Below, in pieces: positions 21,927 to 30,344 of a stretch of DNA of 64,000 nucleotides. The translations under genes and the position numbers were made by a program. The notes below the pieces were generated by a model. That model saw only the letters and a list, made by a program, of their open reading frames with translations. It was not told the DNA's origin and searched no databases. Position 1 is the stretch's first letter. Each line of letters begins with the position of its first letter. Source of the stretch: Azorinus chamasolen (lineage: Eukaryota > Mollusca > Bivalvia > Cardiida > Solecurtidae); the NCBI GenBank assembly GCA_963576725.1, contig OY755247.1, positions 10,644,534-10,708,533 on the forward strand. The letters run 5' to 3'.

Positions 21927-22230
21927 TAGAAACGACTTTTGGTAGTCTTTCCACTCCCTCATAGTGACGACATTTGACACATTTAGTGACGACATTTGAC
22001 ACATTTAGTGACGAATGTTGGCTTATTTACGCATGGTTCCTCATAAAGACGATTTGTGGCACCTTTGCCTCTATATTGCTATGTACATCTTCAGTTCAAT
22101 AAACTTTAAGAGTTAACCAAATTAGCGGTGATAGTTGATAGTGTTTCAGGCAAATTACTGCAATAGTTTACAATACCTATTTAGGAAATAGTTGTCAGTG
22201 GTCTCCAATTAATGATATGGTGATCGCAAT

Positions 22231-22401
22231 CCAGTATAACCTGTATTAAGCGGCCATAAAAAGAGGTCTAATTATGGGTCTGTAAGGCAGGTGGTAGCTT
22301 AATGCAGGTCAAAACTAATGCAGAAAAGTAATATAGGAGCTTTCTGTATTACGTTTGCCATGCATTAAGCAACCATCAGCTTTTTAATACTACTATGTTC
22401 C
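22231..22401. mobile_element. G1 MITE, right end missing
   Basis: AGTATAACCTGTATTAAGCGG at left, then GCAGGTGGTAGCTTAATGCA. It is fused to the following P4. Confidence 0.65.
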
Positions 22402-22404
22402 CTC

Positions 22405-22620
22405 TCAGCCTTTGCAAACAGCGTAGACCCAGATAACTGAGATCAGATGGCTCCTATAAGAGCCGTGTGATCTGGGTCTGCTCTGTTTCCTAATGATATA
22501 ATGTAGATATGATTCTATTAATTTCTGCCATGGCCAAACGGTCCAGTGTTCATTATCAATTTAATTTATATTCAAGATGTCAAAATGTCTTACATGGATA
22601 TTCATTGAGTGAAGAGTTAA
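22405..22620. mobile_element. P4 MITE
   Basis: Hairpin CCTTTGCAAACAGCGTAGAC, apex CTCCTATAAGAG, and right end ACATGGATATTCATTGAGTG...GAGTTAA. Confidence 0.72.
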
Positions 22621-22790
22621 ACACCCACCTGTCTAAAACATTCTCAGTTAGTCTTCAGTAAGCGAGGTTTTTATTGTATCTAGTGTAAGAAATTAAATAT
22701 TGTTTTTCATAGTAGTAGGAATTGTTCAGCTATATTTTTTTATTTATTTCTTGACATTAATTGCATTGTTCCCATATTTCGAGTACAGTA

Positions 22791-22965
22791 AACCTCTCTT
22801 ATGCGACCACCACAAAAGCGTCTAATTCTGGATCTTAAAGCCACGCGGTAGCTTAATGCAGGTCAAACAATATGTAAAAAGATCCGATAGGACCTTTTTG
22901 CATCACTTTCGCCCTGCAGTATGCAGCCACCTTCATTTAAAACACACATATGCATTCATAATGTG
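22791..22965. mobile_element. G2-like MITE
   Basis: CAGTAAACCTCTCTTATGCG at left, hairpin apex GATCCGATAGGACC. The right outer end is lost. Confidence 0.6.
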
Positions 22966-23093
22966 TACGCTTCCGATAAGCTGAACTATATTTTTTATAA
23001 GTTTGGTATCAATTGCAAGAGAATTTTTATTCTCTACAAACTTGGTGGTGACAATAAAAGATAAGATCAGAGAAAATCAGATCAATATTACTT

Positions 23094-23305
23094 TTAACCC
23101 ATTCCCTCATATTGACGCCTTTTGGCGCCTCTGTACAAGTCACATATTGAAACCATTGTGATCAATAGAGCATTTGCAAATGATCTATTTATCACAATGG
23201 CATCAAAACTACACAAGTCCAAAAGTTTCCTTTTCTCTAGTAAATTCTCCTTTTCGGTAGATTTAGTCAAACAAGTCTAAAATAGCCTATGCGGGAATGA
23301 GTTAA
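23094..23305. mobile_element. P1 MITE, short hairpin
   Basis: TTAA at both edges. The apex (CTCCTATAGGAG) is deleted, leaving AGAGCATTTGCAAATGATCT. Confidence 0.82.
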
Positions 23306-23492
23306 AGGAGAAAAGCATCGACGGTTGGAAACTGGTCTATGTCCGCTTACATTATCTTAACACCATCCAATTCAGTCCAAGTACGACTTCCATATGCTGG
23401 ATGTTAACTCCTTTGGCGCCATCTTACTTTCGTCTGCAAACTTGGTTGTTTGCGTTAAAGGTACACAGCGGAGTTTGAGTTTGCCTATTTAC

Positions 23493-23741
23493 TTAACCTT
23501 TTACTCCATGAATATTCATGTAAGGAACGCTGACATAATGTTTATTAATTTGATTAATTTATATATTGACACGTGAGCACATGCATTTTTGGCCATGGCA
23601 GAAACTGTAGCCGTATATCTATGTTATATCATAGGCAAACAGAACAGACCCTGATCAGACGGCTCCTTTAGGAGCCGTCTGATCTGGGTATGTTCCGTTT
23701 ACAAAGGCGTAGAAAGGCGTGCTAAAGAAGTAAAGGGTTAA
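23493..23741. mobile_element. P4 MITE, reference copy
   Basis: 249 bp with TTAACCTTTTACTCCATGAA at left and AAGAAGTAAAGGGTTAA at right. Hairpin GACCCTGATCAGACGGCTCC, apex TTTAGGAGCC, T-T mismatch present. Confidence 0.87.
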
Positions 23742-23829
23742 ACTGAAGATGAAAACATGTACATATAGAACACCAAAACCATGATTTTATGAACTTCCGC
23801 AATATATATAAACACTTGAGTAAAGGGTT

Positions 23830-25139
23830 ATATGTTCACGAAACACTTGTGAAGCATTACTATTATCGCAGGATATTTTAATATACAAATTCCACACCCC
23901 ATGGAGGGTGACAGCGCGTATTGTCAACCCGAGGTTGGTAATGTCCACCGAGACATTAGGAACTAGTTTCGCGCAGGATTTCCCCGCTTTTTAATGTTTG
24001 GTCAATACAAAAAGAGAGTAAAACAATGACAATTAAAAAACTAATAAAGGATACAATTTATAATCTATTTTAAAGGGGTATTAGTAATGTTTATACTTGT
24101 GCGTTTTGTGAATATATAATTTAAAGAATAATTTAGCAACACCAAACTCCGATGTTTGTCTTTAAGTTTCAGAGTCGACTAGCTTCAATTTAGCCTCACG
24201 AGTTGCTGTCCGACGACTTCGACGATGAAAGTCGAAGTAACCAGCTTCTTTAATTCTTTGGTTCATTGTATGACCCACGACCTCCCGTGCTAAAAGCGGC
24301 CGTTTTACCCACTGAATGGCATTGACATTACACGTCAGATGACGTCATAATACTAAACCTCCAACGCAGTTATCTCCCCTAATCGCTACGCTGAAGAGAT
24401 CCCTGCCACCACAACATTCACCTGACCAAGGTGTACATCATGTGATCAAACTTTGGCAGACGCAATGTCGGTTGCGCACTCTTACCGTATAGCCAATAGA
24501 TAAATTTACTATTACATCCCGTCCCGCAAGAAAATATTCAAAGCATTAAATCTGTTCGGGATTTGGGTAAATTTGAGAATCATATTCATGTACAGCGTCC
24601 CGAATTAAGTTTGACAAATTTAACAACTGGTGGCCAGATAAAATCACCACAGGTGGTCTATTAAAAATAATCGTGTAAAAGTTACCAAAATTCTTTTTTT
24701 TAGGAAAGCTGATTATCTTTCTACTTTATTGGCGTTACCGGTGCTGAACTATGAAACAAAATCGAAAACTGTTGAAATCAACATTAAAAAAAATTAAAAT
24801 AAATAGAAAAACCGATTTTAGCTCAAATCCAGCTAAAAAACAAGTTGGCAGTGATGACCGCACGTAGTGACAAGGGAGATCACTGTGAGGAGTTTGCATA
24901 CTACTGTCGTTGTGCCATTACGAGTACCGCTGCTCGTGAGTGTGAGACATAAACGATGAACAGGTGTCAGTTGAGATACCACTGACTTGAAAAGGTAATT
25001 TTTATTTATTGCACTCTGACACTCTGATGTCTATATTAATGTAGTTTTATTACCATAAATATAAACGTTTGCGAGAATTGCTGACATTGTAAAATGGCAT
25101 CGTCTACAACACAGCCTGCCTACAGCGACACAATCATAA
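23830..25139. other. Unique stretch with repeat N copy and possible tRNA-like relic
   Basis: Contains the second repeat N copy (24070-24170). On the minus strand around 24250-24325 a decayed tRNA-like head has CAGTGGGTAAAACGGCC and CGTGGGTCATAC at about the right spacing for A and B boxes. A GTAATTTTTAT donor-like site at 24999 lacks a convincing coding exon. No protein-coding gene is supported. Confidence 0.35.
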
Positions 25140-25312
25140 ATAAATATCGGAATCTATAAGAGAAGATGGTAGCTTAATGCAGGACAAAAGTCATGCAGAA
25201 AGCTCCTAGAGAAGCTTTCTGCATGACTTTCGTCCTGCATTAAGCTACAACGTGTCTTAAACGTGGAGAATTGGAATAATTTCGGCTGGTCGCTGTTAAC
25301 ATCTTATACTGT
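25140..25312. mobile_element. G MITE
   Basis: Strong hairpin GGTAGCTTAATGCAGGAC...GTCCTGCATTAAGCTAC, apex CTCCTAGAGAAG. The right end is TTATACTGTA; the left outer end is diverged. Confidence 0.7.
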
Positions 25313-25502
25313 ACTTAATTTCCTTCTCTTGCATTTTGAATCGCATAGTGTTTGAAAACTACCGTGCTATAGTCTGGAAAGATGTCGAGTATCCATTACA
25401 ACTAGACTGTATGACACGCAGATCATGTTTTTTTTTGCTCTGATTAGGACACTTTCTGAAACAGCTGTGGCATCTTGGTCGACCACTATGTTAATATGGA
25501 CA

Positions 25503-25802
25503 TACAATTGAACTTCGATATCTCGAACTCGGATAACTCGAACTTTGAGATAACTCGACAAAAAAATTAAGTCCTTCCAAAACTTACAATACATAATTGC
25601 TCTAAAATGTATCGCTACAGATATCTGGAAACACATGTTACAGCTTAATACGGGTCTAGGAGCTTTCAGCATTACTTTAGACCTGTATTAAGCTGTGGCA
25701 TTGAGAAATTGTTCAGATTAGAAATCGGATGACTCGAACTTCTGTTATCTCGAACTAATTTGTATGGTCCATTGAAGTTCGAGTTATCGAAGTTCAAATG
25801 TA
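25503..25802. mobile_element. F MITE
   Basis: TA-flanked. CAATTGAACTTCGATATCTC at left and TTATCGAAGTTCAAATG at right. One hairpin arm is reduced. Confidence 0.8.
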
Positions 25803-26057
25803 CCTGGATAAAGTACTGCCAAAGTAACGGAACTTGTTCACAGGCTTGAGATAAGCGTCTTAAATGCTAGGCTCTGTTTAAAGCATCCTATATGGTACCG
25901 GGGCGTGCTTGAATGGTACAAGAATTGTTTCCACTGTTCATCCTTTGCATGGTCATAACAGGTGACTAATAAGGGTTTAATATAATATGGAGTTTCTGCA
26001 TCTCTGATTCTCTGGATCCTCATCCCATATCCTTATCCTTATCTTGGTGTAAAAGAA

Positions 26058-26470
26058 ATGTGGGTCCGGCCATTTTTCTCATGGCTCGCCGCCATATAAT
26101 CTATACAGTGTTTCGGTGTCGTAAAACCCAACTCACTCACAGTATAAACTTTGCATGGGACTTGTTCGCACATGACATCGGCTTTTTTGGTACTGATCGT
26201 GAGGCCGAAGTTGTTGACATACTTCCCAATGCTTTGCTGCATCTGATCTTCAGAGTTGGCACTGAGGTCACATTTATCTTCAACCAGCAGATCACGGATA
26301 ATATTGTTACTAGGTTACAGTTTAGTTGACAGCTTTAATGTGTCTTGCGTTGAAGAGATTGCAATCGATTGTGCATCCGGGTCATCGCCTTAAAATGCGT
26401 TTGTTGGCACAAAGAAGAGGGCTGGAGCTAACACAATATCATCGACGCCTCACCAGAGTCTAATACATGC
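26058..26470 (-). pseudogene. Non-LTR retrotransposon reverse-transcriptase fragment
   Basis: On the minus strand, translation gives VLAPALFF, then after frameshifts DLLVEDKCDLSANSEDQMQ and YVNNFGLTISTKKADVM. These match the palm/thumb block of LINE reverse transcriptases (VLAPxLF..., FADDCAL..., NFGLTISxKKTEVM). The catalytic ADD is replaced by VED, and there are stops and shifts, so it is dead. It covers only part of the RT domain. Confidence 0.75.
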
Positions 26471-26610
26471 AGCATCATTACATCCAGAAACTGTTTAACA
26501 GGGTCCATGCTTGTAAAGCTTTTTAGTTGAGTCTGAGTTTGTTCTAAAGCTTTTGATTGGTCAAATTTGAGCCAAAGGCCAAAAGTTTTATAAGCATGGA
26601 TACAGAGGCC

Positions 26611-26710
26611 CAGATAAGATGCGTAAATTAAAACATTTTCAAGAATAACGAAGGGACTATTCTAAATAGCGGTTACAACATAGGTGTTTGGTGGAGAAAT
26701 AAAAAGCTCT
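26611..26710. mobile_element. H MITE, degenerate
   Basis: CAGATAAGATGCGTAAATTA at left, then GGTGTTTGGTGGAGAAATAA. The hairpin is mostly lost. Confidence 0.5.
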
Positions 26711-26985
26711 AAATAGGACGTTTGCTGATGCAGCTGCACTGTTCCGTTTTCATGGTACTTAAGGCGAGGCCGAAGTTGTCAAAACATCCGCACATATACG
26801 AGAGGAACACAAAAAACACCAACAAACACACACGGATAAACAGTCCACACATGAACAAAAGCACAAGTACAAAGACACAAAACAAACAAAAGCAAGGGTG
26901 ACAAAGAGAGTACCGCCTTGGCACGGTCAGTAACAAATCACCATTGGGGGTTTAAACCGGTTTACGGACGTCCTAACCTCACACT
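26711..26985 (-). pseudogene. RT fragment joined to repeat M copy 2
   Basis: On the minus strand, repeat M (26985 to about 26786) runs into FDNFGLALSTMKTEQ, a second copy of the RT motif NFGLTISTKKTEV. M and RT are therefore adjacent in this locus. Either M belongs to the same retroelement or the junction is a rearrangement. Confidence 0.6.
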
Positions 26986-26999
26986 TCTTTCAAAGTCAC

Positions 27000-27465
27000 C
27001 CTAGCTTTACAAATAGTGTAAATAAAGGTATCCCCGCCGGACTTACACACAACATAGAATACGGTAAGCACATAACAATATGTAAAACATAGCATAATAA
27101 CTTTGAATATCCGTCAAATATGTACTCAATGACTTTGCTGAAGTCAGGGCACCTACAGGGAAGCCGTTAAGGGCACGACAGGGAAAAAGTAATACATGAG
27201 TCTGGTAAGCTCATCCCTTTTCTGAGTTTAAGAGTATACCATCAAAGAGGGAAGCGTAGCTACCAACTGTAAAAGGGTCGATAAGAATATTTCCGCTAAT
27301 TTATCATCTGACCTGCATGGAACAAAAAGCTCAATATATTTTCATAACTTCCGATGGGGAGGATGGCATGTATGTTCATGAATTACAAGGAATGTCTTAT
27401 AGGGTTGTGATACTGCTAATGTGTACGAATGAGGGAAATTTGATAACGAGCCGTTATTGATTATT
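27000..27465. other. Unique spacer
   Basis: No repeat, hairpin or exon recognised. Confidence 0.4.
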
Positions 27466-27469
27466 AGCT

Positions 27470-27665
27470 ATAGTCAGAACAGTTCGAACGAGCCATACAC
27501 AATAGTTCGTACGATCCGTCATAGCAAACAGAATTAGCCAATTACAACAGATCGCGCGAGCTAGAGACAGTGTTTCAATCGAACCATACACATCAATTGA
27601 ACGAGCCAGACAAAGCAGTTGTAACGAATCGGGCAAATGAATTCCAGCGAGCCAGCAACTCGAAT
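27470..27665. repeat. Degenerate ~22 bp tandem repeat
   Basis: About nine highly diverged units with the shape AGTTCGAACGAGCCATACACA. GAACGAGCCA, GTACGATCC, GAATTAGCCA and GCGAGCTAGA occur at steps of about 22. Confidence 0.5.
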
Positions 27666-27756
27666 GAGCAAGAGCAAATATGTATCGTTGTGGTTTGTGT
27701 TTTAGCCACTGACACTAGATCGAAAAAGACTATTTCATTTTAGAACACCTATTACA

Positions 27757-27982
27757 TTAACCCTTTCACCGCCGCAGTCGCATAAATGCACCACGACAAA
27801 TAGTGCAGTCCCAGATCAGACACCGCCTTTTCAAGGCGGTGTCTGATCAGGGACTTCACTATTTGTCTCAATCTCTTTTTCTATATATGTGCTTTATTCC
27901 TTTGAAATTTGCATTTATTTATCTCATTCCTTATTTTACTGAATGATTTAACAAACTTGGATTGCAGACGACAATTAGAAAC
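27757..27982. mobile_element. P2 MITE, one end lost
   Basis: TTAACCCTTTCACCGCC at left. It ends in GACGACAATTAGAAAC without the GGCGCC terminus, 42 nt short of the TM1 exon. Confidence 0.82.
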
Positions 27983-28023
27983 TATAGTATTTTTTCGATC
28001 AAGTACCAGTGGTTTCAGCTCAC

Positions 28024-28115
28024 CTAATTCCCATGAAGATGACACAGGCGGGTATCAGAAGCATAAGGCTGATGACATTGCAGGCGAGGGACACGTGTAC
28101 CACGGTGTACAGATT
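28024..28115 (-). CDS. Class B GPCR exon: TM1
   Basis: A 92-nt exon on the minus strand, acceptor TTTATTTCAG, donor GTGAGCTG. It holds thirty codons plus two bases, starting in phase 0. It reads NLYTVVHVSLACNVIS then LMLLIPACVIFMGI, followed by the AG of a split arginine. This is a hydrophobic TM1 with the ...SLxxNxxxL...IF...R pattern of class B receptors. The split arginine joins the TM2 exon exactly (R-QLRVQKRIR). The acceptor and first 23 coding bases lie within a 50 bp tandem repeat, so two or more extra copies of the acceptor lie immediately upstream. Confidence 0.9.
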
Positions 28116-28250
28116 CTGAAATAAACACATCTCATAACATCAACGTGCACCACGGTGTACAGATTCTGAAATAAACACATCCCATAATATCAACGTGCAC
28201 CGCGGTGTACAGATTCTGAAATAAACACATATCTCATAACATCCACGTGA
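28093..28250. repeat. 50 bp tandem repeat over a splice acceptor
   Basis: Units start at 28093, 28143, 28193 and a partial one at 28245. Each contains CACGGTGTACAGATTCTGAA and ATAAACACATC. The first unit spans the TM1 acceptor and the 5' part of its coding sequence. Confidence 0.88.
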
Positions 28251-28328
28251 ACCACGAAATAGTCATACATAGAGAGATAATTCTGAACGGACTGGCCCGC
28301 TACAGGTGTGGGACAAAACATATGAATA

Positions 28329-28700
28329 CAGTAGAACATGCCTTAACCCATTACCTCATAGGCTATTTTAGATACAACCTCTTTGAATTAGTCTACCGAA
28401 AAGGAGCATTAATGAGAAAAAGGATTTTTTTTGAAATTTTGTAGTTTGCAACCATTGTGATAAATATAGCATTTGCTCCTATAGGAGCAAATGCTCTATT
28501 TATCACAATGGTTTCACAAAGTGACTTTTACAGAGTCATCAAAGTTCGTCAATATGAGGGAATGGGTTAAGCGGTTATCAAAAAAAGAAGTCTAACTTTA
28601 GGGCTGCATGGCTTGCAGGTAGTAGCTTAATGCAGGTCAAAAGTAATGCAAAAAGCTCCTATAGGATCTTTCCGTATTACTGTTGCCATGTACAGTACTG
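28329..28700. mobile_element. G1 MITE split by P1
   Basis: CAGTAGAACATGCC is interrupted by P1, then GCGGTTATCAAAAAAAGAAG and the hairpin GTAGCTTAATGCAGGTCAAA, apex CTCCTATAGGATC. The right part is lost. Confidence 0.7.
28343..28570. mobile_element. P1 MITE nested in G1 end
   Basis: TTAA at both edges. The insertion is at the CCTTAAGCGG of the G1 inverted repeat. Confidence 0.87.
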
Positions 28701-28975
28701 GCGAGTATTGATATATACTGCGTCATCTCACTTTAATTTATTCTTGCATAAAGGTCAACGTCACTCGACTCAGATGAATCTTGTTGGACTACATCACCTC
28801 CGAATTAGACCTCAGTCGGTGGTCGTTATAGAACGGTGTTACTGTGTATCTACGGTGGTTTTGCGTTGAACTTATCTCTCATATCAATGCACGTCTAACT
28901 AATTCCGGAATATAATTAACTCTTTGTATCATTTTCATGATAACGTGTACAATAGAATTCTTCTGAAGCGACCGA

Positions 28976-29205
28976 TTAACCCATTTGCTCCCAGTGGGTT
29001 CTTCCATGCTTATATATTGGATTAGTCTATTTTTCTATCTAAGGGATGTCTGGTCTAAATTTTCAATTTCGTTTTGTTTCATATTGAAATTCCTATCAGC
29101 AAACAGTGTAGACTCTGATCAGACGCCGCATTATGCGGCGTCTGATCAGAGTCTACACTGTTTGTCTACGTCCCATATATGGGATCGTGGGAGCAAATGG
29201 GTTAA
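28976..29205. mobile_element. P7 MITE, complete
   Basis: TTAACCCATTTGCTCCCA at left and GGGAGCAAATGGGTTAA at right. Hairpin AGCAAACAGTGTAGACTCTG, apex GCCGCATTATGCGGC. Here the position that is mismatched in P2-P5 is paired (T-A). Confidence 0.85.
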
Positions 29206-29242
29206 TGAACAAGAATAGGGTCTTTATGAATATGCATATTAA

Positions 29243-29549
29243 AACAGTGGACACTCGATATCTCGAACTCGGGTAACTCGAACTTCGGTGTAACTCGAAC
29301 AAAAAGTTCGGTCCTTCCAAAATTTGCAATACAGAATTGTTCTAAAATGTATCACTACACATATCTAGAAACACGTGGGACAGCTTAATGCAGGTCGAAA
29401 GTAATGCTGAAAGTATCCTTACTTTGGACCTGCATTAAGCTGTGAACTTGGGATAGTAATCAGATTATAAATTGGATAACTCGAACCTCTCTTATCTCGA
29501 ACTAATTTGCATGGTCCCTTGAAGTTCGAGACATCGAAGTTCAACTGTA
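29243..29549. mobile_element. F MITE
   Basis: CAGTGGACACTCGATATCTC at left, ATCGAAGTTCAACTG at right. The hairpin is shortened. Confidence 0.8.
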
Positions 29550-29554
29550 TACGA

Positions 29555-29727
29555 ATTGTTTGCCAAAGCAGAAACTGTAGAATGAGATCTATATCATTCT
29601 ATACGCAAACAGCACATATCATGTTCAGACGGCTCATATAAGAGTCTATTCTGTTCTAGGTATATTCTGTTCTAGGTCTACTCTGTTTGCAAAGGGGTAG
29701 AAACGCGTATTTATGGAGTAAATGGCT
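29555..29727. mobile_element. P4 MITE, diverged
   Basis: GCAGAAACTGTAGAATGAGA, arm GCAAACAGCACATATC and right end TTTATGGAGTAAATGGCTAAG. Contains a short duplication of TTCTGTTCTAGGT. Confidence 0.6.
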
Positions 29728-30027
29728 AAGCAGATTACTGTATAACGCAGGATGAAAGTAATGCAGAAAGATCCAGTACACACCTTTTTGGTGAACACTT
29801 GGGAGAAGGTTTACTGCAATTAAATTCTATTACACTTTAGATAATTTCTGGATAGTGCCTTAAGGCGAGTGGATATGGAGGACAGCAGTATCTGACGATG
29901 TTATGTAGCAATGGTACAGGTAAACCAATTTATATTGAGACTTGTTGTTATTTTTTTGTTTACATAACAGAACACAAATATAGGACCAGATAACATAATG
30001 TAGTAAGTTGCCACAAATAATGTACTG

Positions 30028-30102
30028 GGCTTTGGTCTAATGGATATATGTCTGGTCTTGCAAACAGGGGGCCGTGGGTTCGAATCCCAGGCTATGCAGT
30101 TT
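30028..30102 (+). tRNA. tRNA-like sequence (pseudogene or SINE head)
   Basis: A-box-like TGGTCTAATGGATATATG and a perfect B-box GGTTCGAATCC. A CTTGCAA loop would make the anticodon TGC, but the anticodon and T stems each contain a mismatch and the acceptor is weak. T/A-rich sequence follows. I judge it a tRNA-derived relic rather than a working tRNA gene. Confidence 0.45.
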
Positions 30103-30240
30103 TTTAAACAAAAATGATTTGCTATTTGTAATAATCTTTTTAAATTTTAGTCGTTTCCAATTATATGTTAATATTTTGTTATTAATTATTATATGTTATA
30201 TTTATTGTTGTTTTGTATGGACAATTAGTTAATAAAAAAT

Positions 30241-30318
30241 GATTGGCCACTGATCAGAATCGAACTCGAGACCCGCCGCATACAACCCAGATACATATCC
30301 ATTGCACCACGACAATTA
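30241..30318 (-). tRNA. Second tRNA-like sequence, convergent to the first
   Basis: On the minus strand, TGGTGCAATGGATATGTATC followed by AGTTCGATTCT gives A and B box spacing. It resembles the 30028 copy (both have AATGGATAT...TCTGG). The anticodon stem is poor. Its orientation makes an inverted pair with the first. Confidence 0.4.
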
Positions 30319-30344
30319 TTTTGAAGGGTTGTGGCTTGTGAAGT

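Larger units (their letters stand above)
20392..22060. repeat. 36 bp minisatellite, interrupted twice
   Basis: About 18 good copies (20392-21060) of CCTCATAGTGACCATATTTG plus GCACCTTCATCAATTC, then decaying copies to 21240, 21500-21655 and 21930-22060. P1 (21261-21489) and P3 (21677-21926) interrupt it. The 36 bp period keeps several frames open on both strands, giving HSDHIWHLHQFP-type pseudo-peptides, which I do not call genes. Confidence 0.9.

Noticed and set aside
29790..29835. Minus-strand micro-exon between TTTAATTGCAG and GTGTGTACTGG as the missing receptor linker
   Set aside because: In the required phase 0 it begins with TAA, so it cannot join the ectodomain exon to TM1.
30028..30102. 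Functional tRNA-Ala(TGC) gene
   Set aside because: Anticodon and T stems contain mismatches, the acceptor stem is weak, and a related inverted copy lies nearby, so a tRNA-derived repeat is more likely.
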